Positions 43,931-53,564 of a DNA stretch of 64,000 nucleotides are shown here, piece by piece; position 1 is the first letter of the stretch, and the number at the start of each line of letters is the position of its first letter. The translations under genes were made by a program, and so were the position numbers. The DNA is from Undibacterium sp. CCC3.4. GTDB lineage: Bacteria > Pseudomonadota > Gammaproteobacteria > Burkholderiales > Burkholderiaceae_D. The notes under the pieces were generated by a model. That model was not told where the DNA came from, made no database searches, and worked only from the letters and a program-made list of their open reading frames with translations. Location: the NCBI RefSeq assembly GCF_034347425.1, contig NZ_CP133779.1, positions 434,001 through 498,000 on the forward strand, read 5' to 3'.

Positions 43931-44989
43931 TTACGCCGCTGCGACAGGCGCTGCCGTTTGCAAAGGCGGTGGCAACAAAGGTACGTTCAAATGGGCGCGG
44001 ACTTTGTTTTCAATTTCATACGCCAATGCTGGACGTTCTCTGAGGAAATTACGTGCATTATCTTTACCCTGACCGATGCGTTCGCCATTATAGCTATACC
44101 ATGCACCAGCTTTTTCGATGATTTTCGCATCGGCCCCGAGATCGAGGATTTCACCTTCGCGTGAAGTGCCTTCCCCATAAAGAATATCGAAATGCGCTTC
44201 TTTAAATGGTGGCGCGACTTTATTTTTGACGACTTTCACCTTGGTTTCATTGCCAATCACTTCATCGCCCGATTTGATCGAACCGGTACGACGGATATCG
44301 AGGCGCACCGAAGCGTAGAACTTGAGCGCATTGCCGCCGGTGGTGGTTTCCGGGCTGCCGAACATGACGCCGATTTTCATACGGATTTGGTTAATGAAAA
44401 TCACCAAAGTATTAGTACGTTTGATACTGCCTGTCAGCTTGCGCAGCGCTTGCGACATCAGACGCGCTTGCAGACCCGGCAAGGAATCACCCATATCGCC
44501 TTCGATTTCAGCACGCGGCGTGAGCGCGGCGACCGAATCGATGACGATCAGATCAACACTGCCCGAGCGTACCAGGGCGTCAGTGATTTCCAATGCCTGT
44601 TCGCCAGTATCTGGTTGCGAAATCAGTAATTCATTGAGATTGACGCCAAGCTTTTGCGCATAACCGACATCAAGCGCATGTTCGGCATCGATAAAGGCGC
44701 AAGTGCCGCCGATTTTCTGCATTTCTGCAATAGCTTGCAGGGTCAAGGTCGTTTTACCCGATGATTCCGGACCGTAAATTTCAACAACTCGGCCGCGTGG
44801 CAAACCACCGACGCCAAGCGCGATATCGAGGCCGAGTGAACCGGTCGAAACCACTTGAATTTCTTCCACCACGGCACCATCAGCCATGCGCATGACGGAA
44901 CCCTTGCCGAATTGCTTCTCGATTTGTGCCAGCGCTGCGGCCAGCGCCTTGCTCTTTTCTGAGCTGTTGTCAGATTTCTTATCGTCCAT
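43931..44989 (-). CDS. recA: Recombinase RecA
   Basis: RecA is the strand-exchange ATPase of homologous recombination and activates the SOS response. The 352-residue protein has the core signature [22 protein letters not shown], the Walker [11 protein letters not shown], the [18 protein letters not shown]alker B region, and loop L2 with the [26 protein letters not shown] motif. The ATG at 44989 (MDDKKSDNS) is chosen over one four codons earlier, which would give an extra MKEC. A LexA box lies 66 bases upstream. The C-terminus ends in an Ala-rich tail. Confidence 0.98.
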   Translation of the reverse strand: MDDKKSDNSSEKSKALAAALAQIEKQFGKGSVMRMADGAVVEEIQVVSTGSLGLDIALGVGGLPRGRVVEIYGPESSGKTTLTLQAIAEMQKIGGTCAFIDAEHALDVGYAQKLGVNLNELLISQPDTGEQALEITDALVRSGSVDLIVIDSVAALTPRAEIEGDMGDSLPGLQARLMSQALRKLTGSIKRTNTLVIFINQIRMKIGVMFGSPETTTGGNALKFYASVRLDIRRTGSIKSGDEVIGNETKVKVVKNKVAPPFKEAHFDILYGEGTSREGEILDLGADAKIIEKAGAWYSYNGERIGQGKDNARNFLRERPALAYEIENKVRAHLNVPLLPPPLQTAAPVAAA

Positions 44990-45054
44990 ACATTCTTTCA
45001 TTCAATAAGCAGCCGGTGGAAAACAACACAGAGATGTTTTTCCGCGTTTTGCAG

Positions 45055-45074
45055 TACTGTATAAAAAAACAGTG
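45055..45074. promoter_or_regulatory. LexA (SOS) box upstream of recA
   Basis: TACTGTATAAAAAAACAGTG has a perfect CTGT-N8-ACAG core. It lies 66 bases upstream of the recA start, the usual place for SOS control, and could also influence the divergent vapB gene 160 bases away. Confidence 0.85.
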
Positions 45075-45232
45075 ATTTATGCAAGCGACTTTTACAAACT
45101 GTGCGAATTCCACCCAGACTGACTATCTTACCAACAGTTCTGTCAGCGCGCAGGCCTTGCATAGACGATGCTTGAAAAATCATCGACACAGCGGTAAAGT
45201 TTTCCTATTGCGGTCAATTTCGCGAGGATGCA

Positions 45233-45442
45233 ATGAGCACAACTCTCTTGTTCAAACATATCAAAAGCTGCATCGCTTTAGCTTTAAAACAATGCGGCGC
45301 GGCACATGGTCGCAGTCGCGAAGCCGAACATTCCGCGATTTCGCCAGACCCGTTACGCCGCCCCTTCGCCGAAGTACTGCGCACGATGCCAGATGTAGGG
45401 ATAGATGCTGATTTTAATTGCCGAAATGAAATTACGAATTAG
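45233..45442 (+). CDS. VapB/FitA-type antitoxin (ribbon-helix-helix-like)
   Basis: The 69-residue protein precedes a PIN-domain toxin and ends 4 bases before it. Its middle (KQCGAAHGRSREAEHSAI) matches the helix-turn-helix of VapB/FitA antitoxins, and its C-terminal RRPFAEVLRTMPDVGIDADF matches the toxin-neutralising tail common in this family. The N-terminal strand is less typical. A GAGG ribosome binding site is present. It would repress its own operon and neutralise the toxin. Confidence 0.78.
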   Translation: MSTTLLFKHIKSCIALALKQCGAAHGRSREAEHSAISPDPLRRPFAEVLRTMPDVGIDADFNCRNEITN

Positions 45443-45446
45443 CCAA

Positions 45447-45869
45447 ATGACTCGCTTTTTAGTCGATACGAATGTCATCAGCGAACACCGCAAGGGCAAT
45501 AAAGCCAATGCCGGCCTGAAACAATTTTGGCGTGAGGTCGATCCCGAGACGGTGTATTTATCCGTACACACCATCGGTGAAATTCGTGCCGGCATCGTAA
45601 ACATTTCTAAGCGTGGCGATTGCTATCAAGCCGGTGTAGTAGACCAATGGCTCAGTCACATCCTGCGCGACTATGCCCAACGGATTTTTCCATTTGACCT
45701 TGACTGCGCTCAGTTATGGGGGCAATTGATGGCTAAACATAAACAACATCCGGTCGACAAACAGATTGCCGCGATTGCGCTCGTCTATGGCATGGATCTC
45801 GTTACGCGCAATGTTGCGGATTGCGCCGGCACTGGCGTGACCGTGATCAATCCGTTTGTGTCTGATTGA
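45447..45869 (+). CDS. VapC/FitB-type PIN-domain ribonuclease toxin
   Basis: PIN-domain toxins cleave RNA when freed from their antitoxin. The 140-residue product has the four acidic positions in order: Asp in FLVDTNVISE, Glu in HTIGEIRAGI, Asp in HPVDKQIAAIA and Asp in VTRNVADCAGTGV. The ATG at 45447 directly before TRFLVDTN is preferred over an earlier one inside the antitoxin gene. It lies just behind the divergent recA promoter. The pair looks intact. Confidence 0.9.
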   Translation: MTRFLVDTNVISEHRKGNKANAGLKQFWREVDPETVYLSVHTIGEIRAGIVNISKRGDCYQAGVVDQWLSHILRDYAQRIFPFDLDCAQLWGQLMAKHKQHPVDKQIAAIALVYGMDLVTRNVADCAGTGVTVINPFVSD

Positions 45870-45892
45870 CCCCTGCCTGCTCCAAGCTGCGT

Positions 45893-45920
45893 AACACTGT
45901 TCTGTCTTGGTACAGTTGTT
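45893..45920. promoter_or_regulatory. Candidate enhancer site upstream of the aldehyde dehydrogenase
   Basis: An inverted repeat, AACACTGT ... ACAGTTGTT (ACTGT at 45896-45900 and ACAGT at 45912-45916), sits 70-100 bases upstream of the sigma-54-like promoter at 45991. That is the normal distance for an activator of the AcoR type. The assignment is inference from position and symmetry only. Confidence 0.45.
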
Positions 45921-45990
45921 CCATTCGCAAGCGCCCGAGCATCACAGAATAAACGCATATAAATCAGAGACTTAACTCCAGGATAACGAG

Positions 45991-46006
45991 TGGCATGCAT
46001 TGTGCG
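45991..46006 (+). promoter_or_regulatory. Sigma-54-type promoter of the aldehyde dehydrogenase operon
   Basis: TGGCATGCATTGTGCG fits TGGCAC-N5-TTGC except for one base (GTGC instead of TTGC), with GG and GC 12 bases apart. Predicted start near 46016 gives about a 49-base leader to the ATG. Acetaldehyde dehydrogenase genes under AcoR-like sigma-54 activators are known in related bacteria. Confidence 0.6.
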
Positions 46007-46064
46007 TCAAAGCAACGTGCAGGACAGTTCGCATTCCCTATCTGATAACCATCTGGAGACGACA

Positions 46065-47585
46065 ATGATTTATGCTGCACCGGGCGCTGCTGGCGCTAAA
46101 GTTCAATTCAAAAGCAAGTACGACAATTTCATCGGCGGCAAATGGGTCGCCCCGGTCAAGGGTGTGTATTTTGACGTGGTCACCCCGATCACTGGCTTGG
46201 TGTTCACGCAGGCCGCCCGTTCCGGTGCGGAAGATATTGAACTCGCTCTCGACGCTGCCCATGCCGCCGCCGATAAGTGGGGCCGGACTTCGGCCGCCGA
46301 ACGGTCGAATATATTGTTGAAAATTGCCGATCGTCTCGAAGCCAATTTGGAACTGCTGGCCTATGCCGAGACCATCGACAATGGCAAACCGATACGCGAA
46401 ACACTCAATGCCGATATTCCGCTGACCATCGATCACTTCCGCTACTTCGCCGGCTGTGTGCGCGCCCAAGAAGGCGGTTTGAGCGATCTCGATGAAAACA
46501 CCGTGGCGTATCACTTCCATGAGCCGCTCGGGGTGGTCGGTCAAATCATTCCATGGAATTTTCCGATTCTGATGGCCGCTTGGAAGCTGGCCCCCGCCAT
46601 CGGTGCCGGTAACTGCGTGGTGCTCAAACCAGCCGAATCGACACCGATCAGTATCTTGATCATGGCCGAATTGATCGCCGATTTGCTGCCACCGGGTGTG
46701 CTCAATATCGTCAATGGCTACGGGCGCGAAGCCGGCATGCCCTTGGCAACCAGCCGCCGTATCGCCAAGATTGCCTTCACCGGTTCGACCTCGACCGGAC
46801 GTATGATCGCTCAGGCCGCGGCCAATAATCTGATTCCGGCGACGCTGGAATTGGGCGGAAAATCACCGAATGTATTTTTTGCCGACGTCGCGCAAAAAGA
46901 TGATGCGTTTTTTGATAAAGCCATCGAAGGCTTGGTACTGTTCGCTTTCAACCAAGGCGAGGTGTGCACCAGCCCATCGCGCGCACTGATACACGAATCG
47001 ATTTACGATGAATTCATGGAACGTGCTTTGCCGCGCGTACGTGCGATCAAGCAGGGTAACCCACTCGATACCGATACCATGCTCGGAGCGCAAGCCTCGA
47101 AAGAGCAAATGACCAAGATCATGTCGTATCTCGACCTCGGCCTACAAGAAGGTGCCGAACTACTGGTCGGCGGCGCACGCGCGCAGATGAGTGGAGAACT
47201 GGAACAAGGCTATTACATCCAGCCGACCATGTTCAAAGGTCATAATAAGATGCGTATTTTCCAAGAAGAGATTTTCGGCCCGGTACTGGCCGTGACCACC
47301 TTCAAAGATGAAGCCGATGCGCTGGCGATTGCCAACGATACGCCTTACGGCCTCGGTGCCGGCGTCTGGAGCCGCGATGGCAATGTTGCTTATCGTATGG
47401 GCCGCGGCATTAAAGCCGGCCGCGTCTGGACCAACTGCTACCATGCTTATCCGGCGCATGCCACCTTCGGCGGTTACAAGGAATCAGGTATCGGTCGCGA
47501 AACCCATAAGATGATGTTAGATCATTACCAGCAAACTAAGAATCTTTTGGTCAGCTACAGCGAAAACAAGCTCGGCTTCTTCTGA
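46065..47585 (+). CDS. Acetaldehyde/aldehyde dehydrogenase (ExaC/AcoD-like)
   Basis: NAD-dependent aldehyde dehydrogenase of 506 residues. It has the cofactor motif [18 protein letters not shown], the FTGSTSTGR Rossmann turn, the catalytic Glu in LELGGKSPN, and the nucleophile Cys in [11 protein letters not shown]. The start at 46065 has GGAG 6 bases away and yields [25 protein letters not shown], the usual N-terminus of the ExaC/AcoD acetaldehyde dehydrogenases used in ethanol or acetoin oxidation. An upstream frame start at 45990 lies inside the promoter. DUF779 follows. Confidence 0.94.
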   Translation: MIYAAPGAAGAKVQFKSKYDNFIGGKWVAPVKGVYFDVVTPITGLVFTQAARSGAEDIELALDAAHAAADKWGRTSAAERSNILLKIADRLEANLELLAYAETIDNGKPIRETLNADIPLTIDHFRYFAGCVRAQEGGLSDLDENTVAYHFHEPLGVVGQIIPWNFPILMAAWKLAPAIGAGNCVVLKPAESTPISILIMAELIADLLPPGVLNIVNGYGREAGMPLATSRRIAKIAFTGSTSTGRMIAQAAANNLIPATLELGGKSPNVFFADVAQKDDAFFDKAIEGLVLFAFNQGEVCTSPSRALIHESIYDEFMERALPRVRAIKQGNPLDTDTMLGAQASKEQMTKIMSYLDLGLQEGAELLVGGARAQMSGELEQGYYIQPTMFKGHNKMRIFQEEIFGPVLAVTTFKDEADALAIANDTPYGLGAGVWSRDGNVAYRMGRGIKAGRVWTNCYHAYPAHATFGGYKESGIGRETHKMMLDHYQQTKNLLVSYSENKLGFF

Positions 47586-47618
47586 TTCCATCGCCGCTAT
47601 AGATGCTGTTTTAGTTTT

Positions 47619-47649
47619 GCGGGGACACCACTTGTCCCTGCTTTTTTTT
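47619..47649 (+). terminator. Intrinsic terminator between aldehyde dehydrogenase and DUF779
   Basis: GCGGGGACA (47619-47627) pairs with TGTCCCTGC (47633-47641) with one mismatch, followed by eight T. It ends 12 bases before the DUF779 start, so expression of that gene needs readthrough or its own promoter. Confidence 0.75.
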
Positions 47650-47660
47650 GGGAGCAGAGG

Positions 47661-48044
47661 ATGGTTGACAAAGTCATTGCGACACCAGCGGCCTTGGAGC
47701 TGATCGCTTTCTTGCAGCAGAAACACGGGGCGCTGATGTTTCATCAGTCCGGTGGCTGCTGCGATAACAGCGCGGCCAATTGCTATTTGCCAGGGGAATT
47801 GACCATCGGTGCCGGCGATGTTTATCTCGGCGAGATAGGCGGCGTATCGTTTCACATCGGTATTTCACAATATCAGCATTGGAAACACACGCAATTGATC
47901 ATCGATGTCATCGATGGTTACGGCGGCACCTTGTCGCTCGAAGGTCCGGAAGGGAAGGCCTTTCATACCCGCTCAAGGGTGTTTGAGCAAGCCGAACTGG
48001 ACGAACTGAGTCAAGACCCGGCTTGGCTGGCGGCGTGTCGATAG
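47661..48044 (+). CDS. DUF779 domain protein
   Basis: The 127-residue protein has the Cys-rich signature SGGCCDNSAANCY near residue 32. DUF779 genes are repeatedly found beside acetaldehyde dehydrogenase genes, so it is probably a partner or maturation protein for that enzyme, perhaps binding metal through its cysteines. The biochemical role is not established. GGAG precedes the ATG. Confidence 0.9.
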   Translation: MVDKVIATPAALELIAFLQQKHGALMFHQSGGCCDNSAANCYLPGELTIGAGDVYLGEIGGVSFHIGISQYQHWKHTQLIIDVIDGYGGTLSLEGPEGKAFHTRSRVFEQAELDELSQDPAWLAACR

Positions 48045-48114
48045 GCATGGACTGCAGCAAGGACATCGGCTTGCCAGCTTGTCGGGCCGCGCATTCTGGG
48101 CGATAATCAGGCCC

Positions 48115-48363
48115 ATGACCGATATCTCTACACTCCCCCCCTTGCCCGACCGCCTGTCGATCGACCCACGCAGCCCCCACCATGTGCGCGCCATCTTCGA
48201 ACATGATGTCGGTATCCGTTTCAATGATAAAGAACGTCTCGACGTCGATGAATATTGCATCAGCGAAGGCTGGATCAAAGTGTCCGGCGGTAAAGCGCTG
48301 GACCGTAAAGGCCAACCGATGTCGATCAAATTAAAAGGTAAAGTCGAAGCGTTCTACCGCTGA
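48115..48363 (+). CDS. DUF3297 family protein
   Basis: The 82-residue protein starts MTDISTLPPLPDRLSIDPRSPHHV, continues FEHDVGIRFNDKERLDVDEYCISEGWIK and ends KGKVEAFYR. This is the whole DUF3297 domain and is found in many Proteobacteria. The function is unknown. The frame is open upstream, but the ATG at 48115 matches the family start. Confidence 0.88.
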   Translation: MTDISTLPPLPDRLSIDPRSPHHVRAIFEHDVGIRFNDKERLDVDEYCISEGWIKVSGGKALDRKGQPMSIKLKGKVEAFYR

Positions 48364-48463
48364 TCGCCGACTGTCATTGTAGGCGGCCGATCTGTATGCC
48401 GCTGTTTCCCCTGCTCTCGCGGTGCCCGGCACCGCAGCTCCTCCCTTGTTCGATAAAGATCCC

Positions 48464-49177
48464 ATGACCACACCAGAACTCGCGTTTCGCGCGACCACGG
48501 AGCAAGCCTGCGCCTGGCTCACGCAACAAACCGGTACGCCATGGAATTTGGCGCGCTTGCTCGAGCATCAGCTCACGCCCTATGTTTGGCTCGATTACGA
48601 CAGTGCGCATGCGGCCTTATTCGGCGACGCCAATGGCGGCTATGCGGCACCGATTTTTTTCCTCGACGATATCACCCACTTGGCCAGTGGTGCGGCGGAT
48701 GTACAAATCACCATGACCAAGGATAGCGACAAACTGGTCGTCAGTTTACCGCCCCCGGGCTGGCGGCGTGCCTTGCATGAGCTGCGTTTTCAAAAGTCGG
48801 ACTTGCAGCGCTTGCACAAGCAATGGCAAGCAGCGCTGGCCGCTGCTGCTGCGCCGGTGGCCGTCAGCGTGACTGAAACCCAGCATGGCTTGCTGCGCGC
48901 CGAAGTGTTGTCGGTGTTTGCCGGTTTGCTGAAAATCGATTTGGCGCAAGCGCTCGATGCCGGCGGCGGTATTTTCGGCGATGAAGGTGCACGCATCAAA
49001 GCCAGTACCCGCAAAGGGAAAAAGAAAATCGAATGGTCACCGGTGACCTTGGCACTCGGCTTCAATGAAGTCTACCGGGTACCGCTGGGGCAGTTGTCGC
49101 GCCGCTTTGAAGATCAGGTCTTGCTGCATCCTTGGCAATATGCGTGGCAACGCTCGCTCGATTTATTGGGTAAATAG
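48464..49177 (+). CDS. Conserved hypothetical protein
   Basis: The 237-residue soluble protein has no signal peptide. Residues about 5-110 hold a stretch (VWLDYDSAHAALFGDANGGYAAPIFFLDDITHLASG) that looks like a beta-rich sensor domain, followed by an alanine-rich helix at about 125-145. The C-terminal 60 residues include basic KGKKKIEW. It lies after DUF3297 and before the epimerase. I do not recognise the family, and no catalytic motif is evident. Confidence 0.6.
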   Translation: MTTPELAFRATTEQACAWLTQQTGTPWNLARLLEHQLTPYVWLDYDSAHAALFGDANGGYAAPIFFLDDITHLASGAADVQITMTKDSDKLVVSLPPPGWRRALHELRFQKSDLQRLHKQWQAALAAAAAPVAVSVTETQHGLLRAEVLSVFAGLLKIDLAQALDAGGGIFGDEGARIKASTRKGKKKIEWSPVTLALGFNEVYRVPLGQLSRRFEDQVLLHPWQYAWQRSLDLLGK

Positions 49178-49278
49178 GCGCGCCACCCTTGCCTGCGCCA
49201 GTTATTCACGCATGGGCGCGATTCCATCGCGGGTTAAATTAGGTAGAATGGGCGTATCGCTTTCGCTGCTTATTCCAC

Positions 49279-50508
49279 ATGAACTTACCTGACTTTCGTT
49301 CGCCGCACATGCTCACGGCACATATCCAAAGCACCTTGGATTTTTACGAACCGCATTGTGTCGACCCTAGCGGCGGTTTTTATCACTTTTTCCAAGATGA
49401 TGGCCAAGTCTATGACCGCCACACCCGTCACTTGGTCAGCAGCACGCGCTTCATCTTCAATTATGCGATGGCATGTCGTCACTTCGGTCGCAGCAGCGAT
49501 CACGCCAAGCTCATGCATGGGCTGCGCTTCTTGCGCGACGTGCATCGCCATCCAGATAGTGGTGCCTATGCCTGGGAATTACGTTGGGAGAATTCTGAAA
49601 AAACCGTCATCGACGACGACAACCACTGCTATGGTCTGGCCTTTGTATTGCTCGCTTATGCGCATGCGCTGATGGCCGGCGTGGCTGAAGCGCAGCAGTG
49701 GATGGATGAAAGCTTCGATCTGATGGAGCAGCATTTTTGGCAAGCCGAGTACGGCTTGTATGCCGATCAGTGCAAGGCCGACTGGTCGCAGCGCGCGCCC
49801 TACCGCGGCCAGAATGCGAATATGCACGCCTGCGAAGCCATGCTGGCCGCGTATCAAGCCAGCGGCGAGCGCCGCTATCTGCTGCGGGCCGAACTGCTGG
49901 CCGAGCACATCGTCAATCGCCAAGCCGACTTGGCCGCTGGTTTGATCTGGGAACACTATCATGCCGATTGGAGCATAGACTGGGATTACAACCGCGATGA
50001 CCGCGCCAATCTGTTTCGCCCCTGGGGATTCCAACCGGGCCATCTGACCGAATGGGCCAAACTCTTGTTGATACTCGAGCGCCATCGTGATGCGCTCGAC
50101 GGCCGCGGCGACTGGCTGCTGCCACGCGCGATGGCCTTGTTTGATACCGCGCTCGAGATGGCCTGGGACCGGCAACACCTAGGTATTCATTACGGCTTCG
50201 ATCCGGCCGGGGCAATTTGTGATGGCGATAAATATTTCTGGGTACAAGCCGAAAGTTTTGCCGCCGCCGCTCTGCTGGCGATACGTAGCGGCCACGCCCA
50301 TTACTGGGATTGGTATGACAAAATCTGGGCCTATAGCTGGCAGCATTTTGTTGATCACCGGCATGGTGCTTGGTACCGCGTACTCAGCGCCGACAACCGC
50401 AAACTCTCCAGCCACAAAAGCCCGGCGGGCAAGGTCGATTACCACACCATGGGGGCGTGTTATGAAGTACTTGATGCCATGAAGCAAGCAAACCAGCGGT
50501 CGGACTGA
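49279..50508 (+). CDS. AGE-family sugar epimerase/isomerase
   Basis: The 409-residue protein matches the N-acylglucosamine 2-epimerase superfamily, which forms an (alpha/alpha)6 barrel and includes mannose isomerases, YihS-like enzymes and GlcNAc 2-epimerases. Motifs include GGFYHFFQDDGQ, TRHLVSSTRFIFNYA, NDDDNHCYGLAF-like (IDDDNHCYGLAFVLLAYA), QNANMHACEAMLAAY, and the late SHKSPAGKVDYHTMGACYEVL. The conserved His residues expected in the barrel are present. The exact sugar cannot be given. Confidence 0.9.
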   Translation: MNLPDFRSPHMLTAHIQSTLDFYEPHCVDPSGGFYHFFQDDGQVYDRHTRHLVSSTRFIFNYAMACRHFGRSSDHAKLMHGLRFLRDVHRHPDSGAYAWELRWENSEKTVIDDDNHCYGLAFVLLAYAHALMAGVAEAQQWMDESFDLMEQHFWQAEYGLYADQCKADWSQRAPYRGQNANMHACEAMLAAYQASGERRYLLRAELLAEHIVNRQADLAAGLIWEHYHADWSIDWDYNRDDRANLFRPWGFQPGHLTEWAKLLLILERHRDALDGRGDWLLPRAMALFDTALEMAWDRQHLGIHYGFDPAGAICDGDKYFWVQAESFAAAALLAIRSGHAHYWDWYDKIWAYSWQHFVDHRHGAWYRVLSADNRKLSSHKSPAGKVDYHTMGACYEVLDAMKQANQRSD

Positions 50509-50529
50509 GCTTTACCCTGCCAAGCTCGC

Positions 50530-51075
50530 TCACAACTCGCGCATCATGACTTGCGAAGTAACATGAAAACCCTGGCGCTCAAAAAACCGATGCGCCTGAT
50601 GATTGCCTATTCCGCTTTCGAGGAACACGCGGGTACGCCCCTCAGCGGCCAGACGTGCCGCCAGCGCCTCGAGAAATTGCTGCGCCACGCCTAGTCCACG
50701 CCACTGCGGCGCAATGAGAAAATCATCGAGCACGGCGTAAGCTCGCGTGCTGCCGCCGTAACTTAAAAAAGCAATCCCAGCCAGTTCCGTGCCGCAGTGG
50801 GCACAGACCACTTCGGCGGAAAAATCTTGCTGTTGCCTTTGAGCAGCTATTTGTCGCACTTCCTCAATCAGCAAGGCGCGCAAATTCGGCTGCCACACGC
50901 CGGGGGCGAGCGCCCGCCCACCCTGTAATTCGGCATGCGAGATATAGTCAGCCTGGGCGTTGGCACAGAAAAAATCGGCAATTTGCTCGGCACTGGCGCT
51001 GCCACCAAGCTGCAGGAGCGGCTTGATGTGCTTGTTTGCGCTGTTATTGGTATGTTGGGACATGGCGACACTCAC
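50530..51075 (-). CDS. GNAT family N-acetyltransferase
   Basis: The 181-residue protein has the GNAT acetyl-CoA-binding signature VLDDFLIAPQWRGLGVAQQFLEALAARLAAEG and a C-terminal HQAHRFFERQGF. An additional CAHCGTE cysteine pair lies before it, possibly zinc-binding. The substrate is unknown. It is convergent with the epimerase and divergent from the response regulator. The ATG at 51063 is a possible shorter start. Confidence 0.9.
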   Translation of the reverse strand: MSVAMSQHTNNSANKHIKPLLQLGGSASAEQIADFFCANAQADYISHAELQGGRALAPGVWQPNLRALLIEEVRQIAAQRQQQDFSAEVVCAHCGTELAGIAFLSYGGSTRAYAVLDDFLIAPQWRGLGVAQQFLEALAARLAAEGRTRVFLESGIGNHQAHRFFERQGFHVTSQVMMREL

Positions 51076-51342
51076 GGATAAAAAAATCGGCGCGGCTGGC
51101 GATGCTGATGATCTGCGTCAAAACTTGGCTGCAGTAATGTGCACGAGCAAAATTTTTCAGCGAATTCAAGGTCAAATTGGTATACAGTTGAGCGATGATA
51201 AGAATAAGCATAAGCTTAGGCAAGTGCATAGTGTAACAAATAAAATACCGTTCAGGAAAAGCATAAAAAGCGCTATGCACACACTGTTGCAGGCGATCAA
51301 TTCTATTCCTGATTATGAGACAACTTCACCATTGAAATCACC

Positions 51343-52050
51343 ATGCGTATCCTGCTAGCAGAAGATGACAGCGTTTTGGCCGACGGCCTGACCCGCTCGC
51401 TGCGCCAATCCGGCTATGCCACCGATTGCGTCAATAACGGCGAAGAAGCCGATACCGCCTTGACGACGCAAGACTTTGATTTACTCATTCTCGATCTCGG
51501 CTTGCCCAGACTGAGCGGCTTGGAAGTCTTGCGCCGCCTGCGTGCGCGTAACTCGCACTTACCGGTACTGATATTGACGGCGGCCGATTCGGTCGAGCAG
51601 CGCGTCAAGGGCCTCGATCTCGGGGCCGACGATTACATGGCCAAACCATTCGCGCTGTCGGAGTTGGAAGCACGCGTGCGCGCGCTCACGCGGCGCGGTG
51701 CCGGCGGTGGGCCAACCGTGATCAAGCATGGTCCGCTCAGTTATGATCAGGTTGGCCGTATCGCTTACATCCATGAACAGATGCTCGATTTATCGGCGCG
51801 TGAGCTCGGTTTACTTGAGGTGCTGTTACAACGCACCGGGCGTCTGGTTTCCAAGGATCAGTTGGTCGACCACTTGTGTGAATGGGGTGAAGAAGTCAGC
51901 AATAATGCCATCGAAGTGTATGTGCATCGCTTGCGTAAAAAAATAGAAATCGATGGCGTGCGCATCGCCACGGTACGCGGCCTCGGATATTGTTTGGAAA
52001 AATATTTCGTCGCCCCGCGCAGCAGCGTGATCGATATCGATCAACCATGA
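51343..52050 (+). CDS. OmpR/TctD-family response regulator
   Basis: The 235-residue regulator has a receiver domain (residues 1-120) with acidic pocket EDD, phospho-acceptor D51 (LILDLGLPRLSG) and the signature Lys in DYMAKPF. It is followed by an OmpR-type winged helix (about 130-225) with VSNNAIEVYVHRLRKKI. It overlaps the histidine kinase gene by 4 bases (ATGA), so both are made together. TctD-like regulators often control a neighbouring carboxylate transporter, which here is the downstream symporter. Confidence 0.95.
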   Translation: MRILLAEDDSVLADGLTRSLRQSGYATDCVNNGEEADTALTTQDFDLLILDLGLPRLSGLEVLRRLRARNSHLPVLILTAADSVEQRVKGLDLGADDYMAKPFALSELEARVRALTRRGAGGGPTVIKHGPLSYDQVGRIAYIHEQMLDLSARELGLLEVLLQRTGRLVSKDQLVDHLCEWGEEVSNNAIEVYVHRLRKKIEIDGVRIATVRGLGYCLEKYFVAPRSSVIDIDQP

Positions 52051-53564
52051 AGCTGCCGCCCAGCGTTGATCCGGCTGCTGGCGTCGCTGGCGTCGAGAAC
52101 ATTTTGCTGCAGCCGCCGGAAGAAAAAATCCAGCGTTCTTTGTTCGGCGAAATTCTCGACTGGATGCTGGCACCCTTGTTATTGCTCTGGCCGATGAGCA
52201 TCGCCATTACCTATCTGGTTGCCAAATCCATCGCCAATCAACCGTTCGACCGCGCCCTTGAAGATAAAGTCTTGGTGCTGTCACAACAGGTCAAAGCCAG
52301 CGAGTCGCTCACAATCGGGCCGCTGAATAAAATTGCACGTGATATTTTACGCGCCGACGATCTCGATAATCTGTTTTTTCAGCTGCGCAGTAACGGCACT
52401 ATTATCGACGGCGACAAGGAAATTCCGCTGCCGGATGAGGAAGACAAGCCGGCCAACGGCGGCATACAACTGCGCACTTTCAACCTGCACGGCATCGACC
52501 TGCGGGTCGCGTATGCCTATGTCGAACGGCGTATCGGTGCCACCCACGAGTCGCAGCAAATTCTGATACAAGTCGGTGAAACGCTGGAAAAGCGTGCAGT
52601 CTTGGCGAATGAAATCATCAAGGGGGTAGTACTGCCACAATTCATTATTTTACCGGTCGCCTTGGCCTTGGTGTGGTTTGCGCTCAGCCGCGGTCTGTCA
52701 CCCTTGGCCGAATTACAGCAGCGCATACGCTTGCGCCGGCCCGATGATTTAAGCCCCATCGATGCCCGTTCGGTGCCGGAAGAAATCACCCCGCTGGTGA
52801 CCTCCTTGAATGATATGCTGGCCCGCGTGGCCCTGACCATAGATAGTCAAAAACGTTTCATCGCCGATGCCGCACATCAGATGAAAACCCCATTAGCCGG
52901 TATGCGCATGCAATCCGAACTGGCCTTGCGTCAAACTGACCAAGCAGAAATCCACCGCTCACTGCTGCAGTTATCGACCAGTTCCGAAGCCGCTACCCGC
53001 CTCATCAACCAGTTGCTCACCATGGCCAGAGCTGAGAATCAGAGCAGTGCCAGCCAAGCTCGCGAACTGATCAATCTCAACGAACTGGCCATGCATACGG
53101 TGCGCGATTGGATTCCCGCCTCGTTTGCCAAAAAAATCGACCTCGGCTTCGAGCAACCGGATTTCGCCATCAATCTGTTCGCCTATCCGGTGATGCTGCG
53201 CGAAATGCTCAGCAATTTAATCGACAATGCGATTCGCTACACGCCCTCGGGACACAGCGTCACGGTCCGTGTGGCGCTCAATGAAGAGCAAGCCTTGGCG
53301 CTGTTGGAAGTGGAAGACAATGGCCCCGGCATCGTCGAGGCCGAACGCGAACGGGTATTCCAACGTTTTTACCGCATCCTCGGCAGCAATGTTCAAGGCA
53401 GCGGCTTGGGTTTGGCGATCGTGCGGGAAATCGTGCAGCAGCATGCGGCCCACATAGTAATCAGCGATAACCCGAACCACCAAGATAGCGACTTCCCCGG
53501 CTGTACCTTTCGTATCGCCTTTCCCCTCAAGCCGTTTGAGGATGCTTCTGAACGGAGTAGCTGA
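52047..53564 (+). CDS. Two-component sensor histidine kinase (TctE-like)
   Basis: The 505-residue kinase has a first membrane segment at about 38-61, a periplasmic sensor of about 130 residues (the 2CSK_N type), a second membrane segment at about 192-215, a HAMP-like stretch, HisKA with H277 in DAAHQMKTPLAG, and a HATPase domain with NLIDNAIRYTP, EDNGPGI and GSGLGLAIV. The start overlapping the regulator stop is chosen; the earlier ATG in frame lies within the regulator gene. Confidence 0.94.
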   Translation: MKLPPSVDPAAGVAGVENILLQPPEEKIQRSLFGEILDWMLAPLLLLWPMSIAITYLVAKSIANQPFDRALEDKVLVLSQQVKASESLTIGPLNKIARDILRADDLDNLFFQLRSNGTIIDGDKEIPLPDEEDKPANGGIQLRTFNLHGIDLRVAYAYVERRIGATHESQQILIQVGETLEKRAVLANEIIKGVVLPQFIILPVALALVWFALSRGLSPLAELQQRIRLRRPDDLSPIDARSVPEEITPLVTSLNDMLARVALTIDSQKRFIADAAHQMKTPLAGMRMQSELALRQTDQAEIHRSLLQLSTSSEAATRLINQLLTMARAENQSSASQARELINLNELAMHTVRDWIPASFAKKIDLGFEQPDFAINLFAYPVMLREMLSNLIDNAIRYTPSGHSVTVRVALNEEQALALLEVEDNGPGIVEAERERVFQRFYRILGSNVQGSGLGLAIVREIVQQHAAHIVISDNPNHQDSDFPGCTFRIAFPLKPFEDASERSS

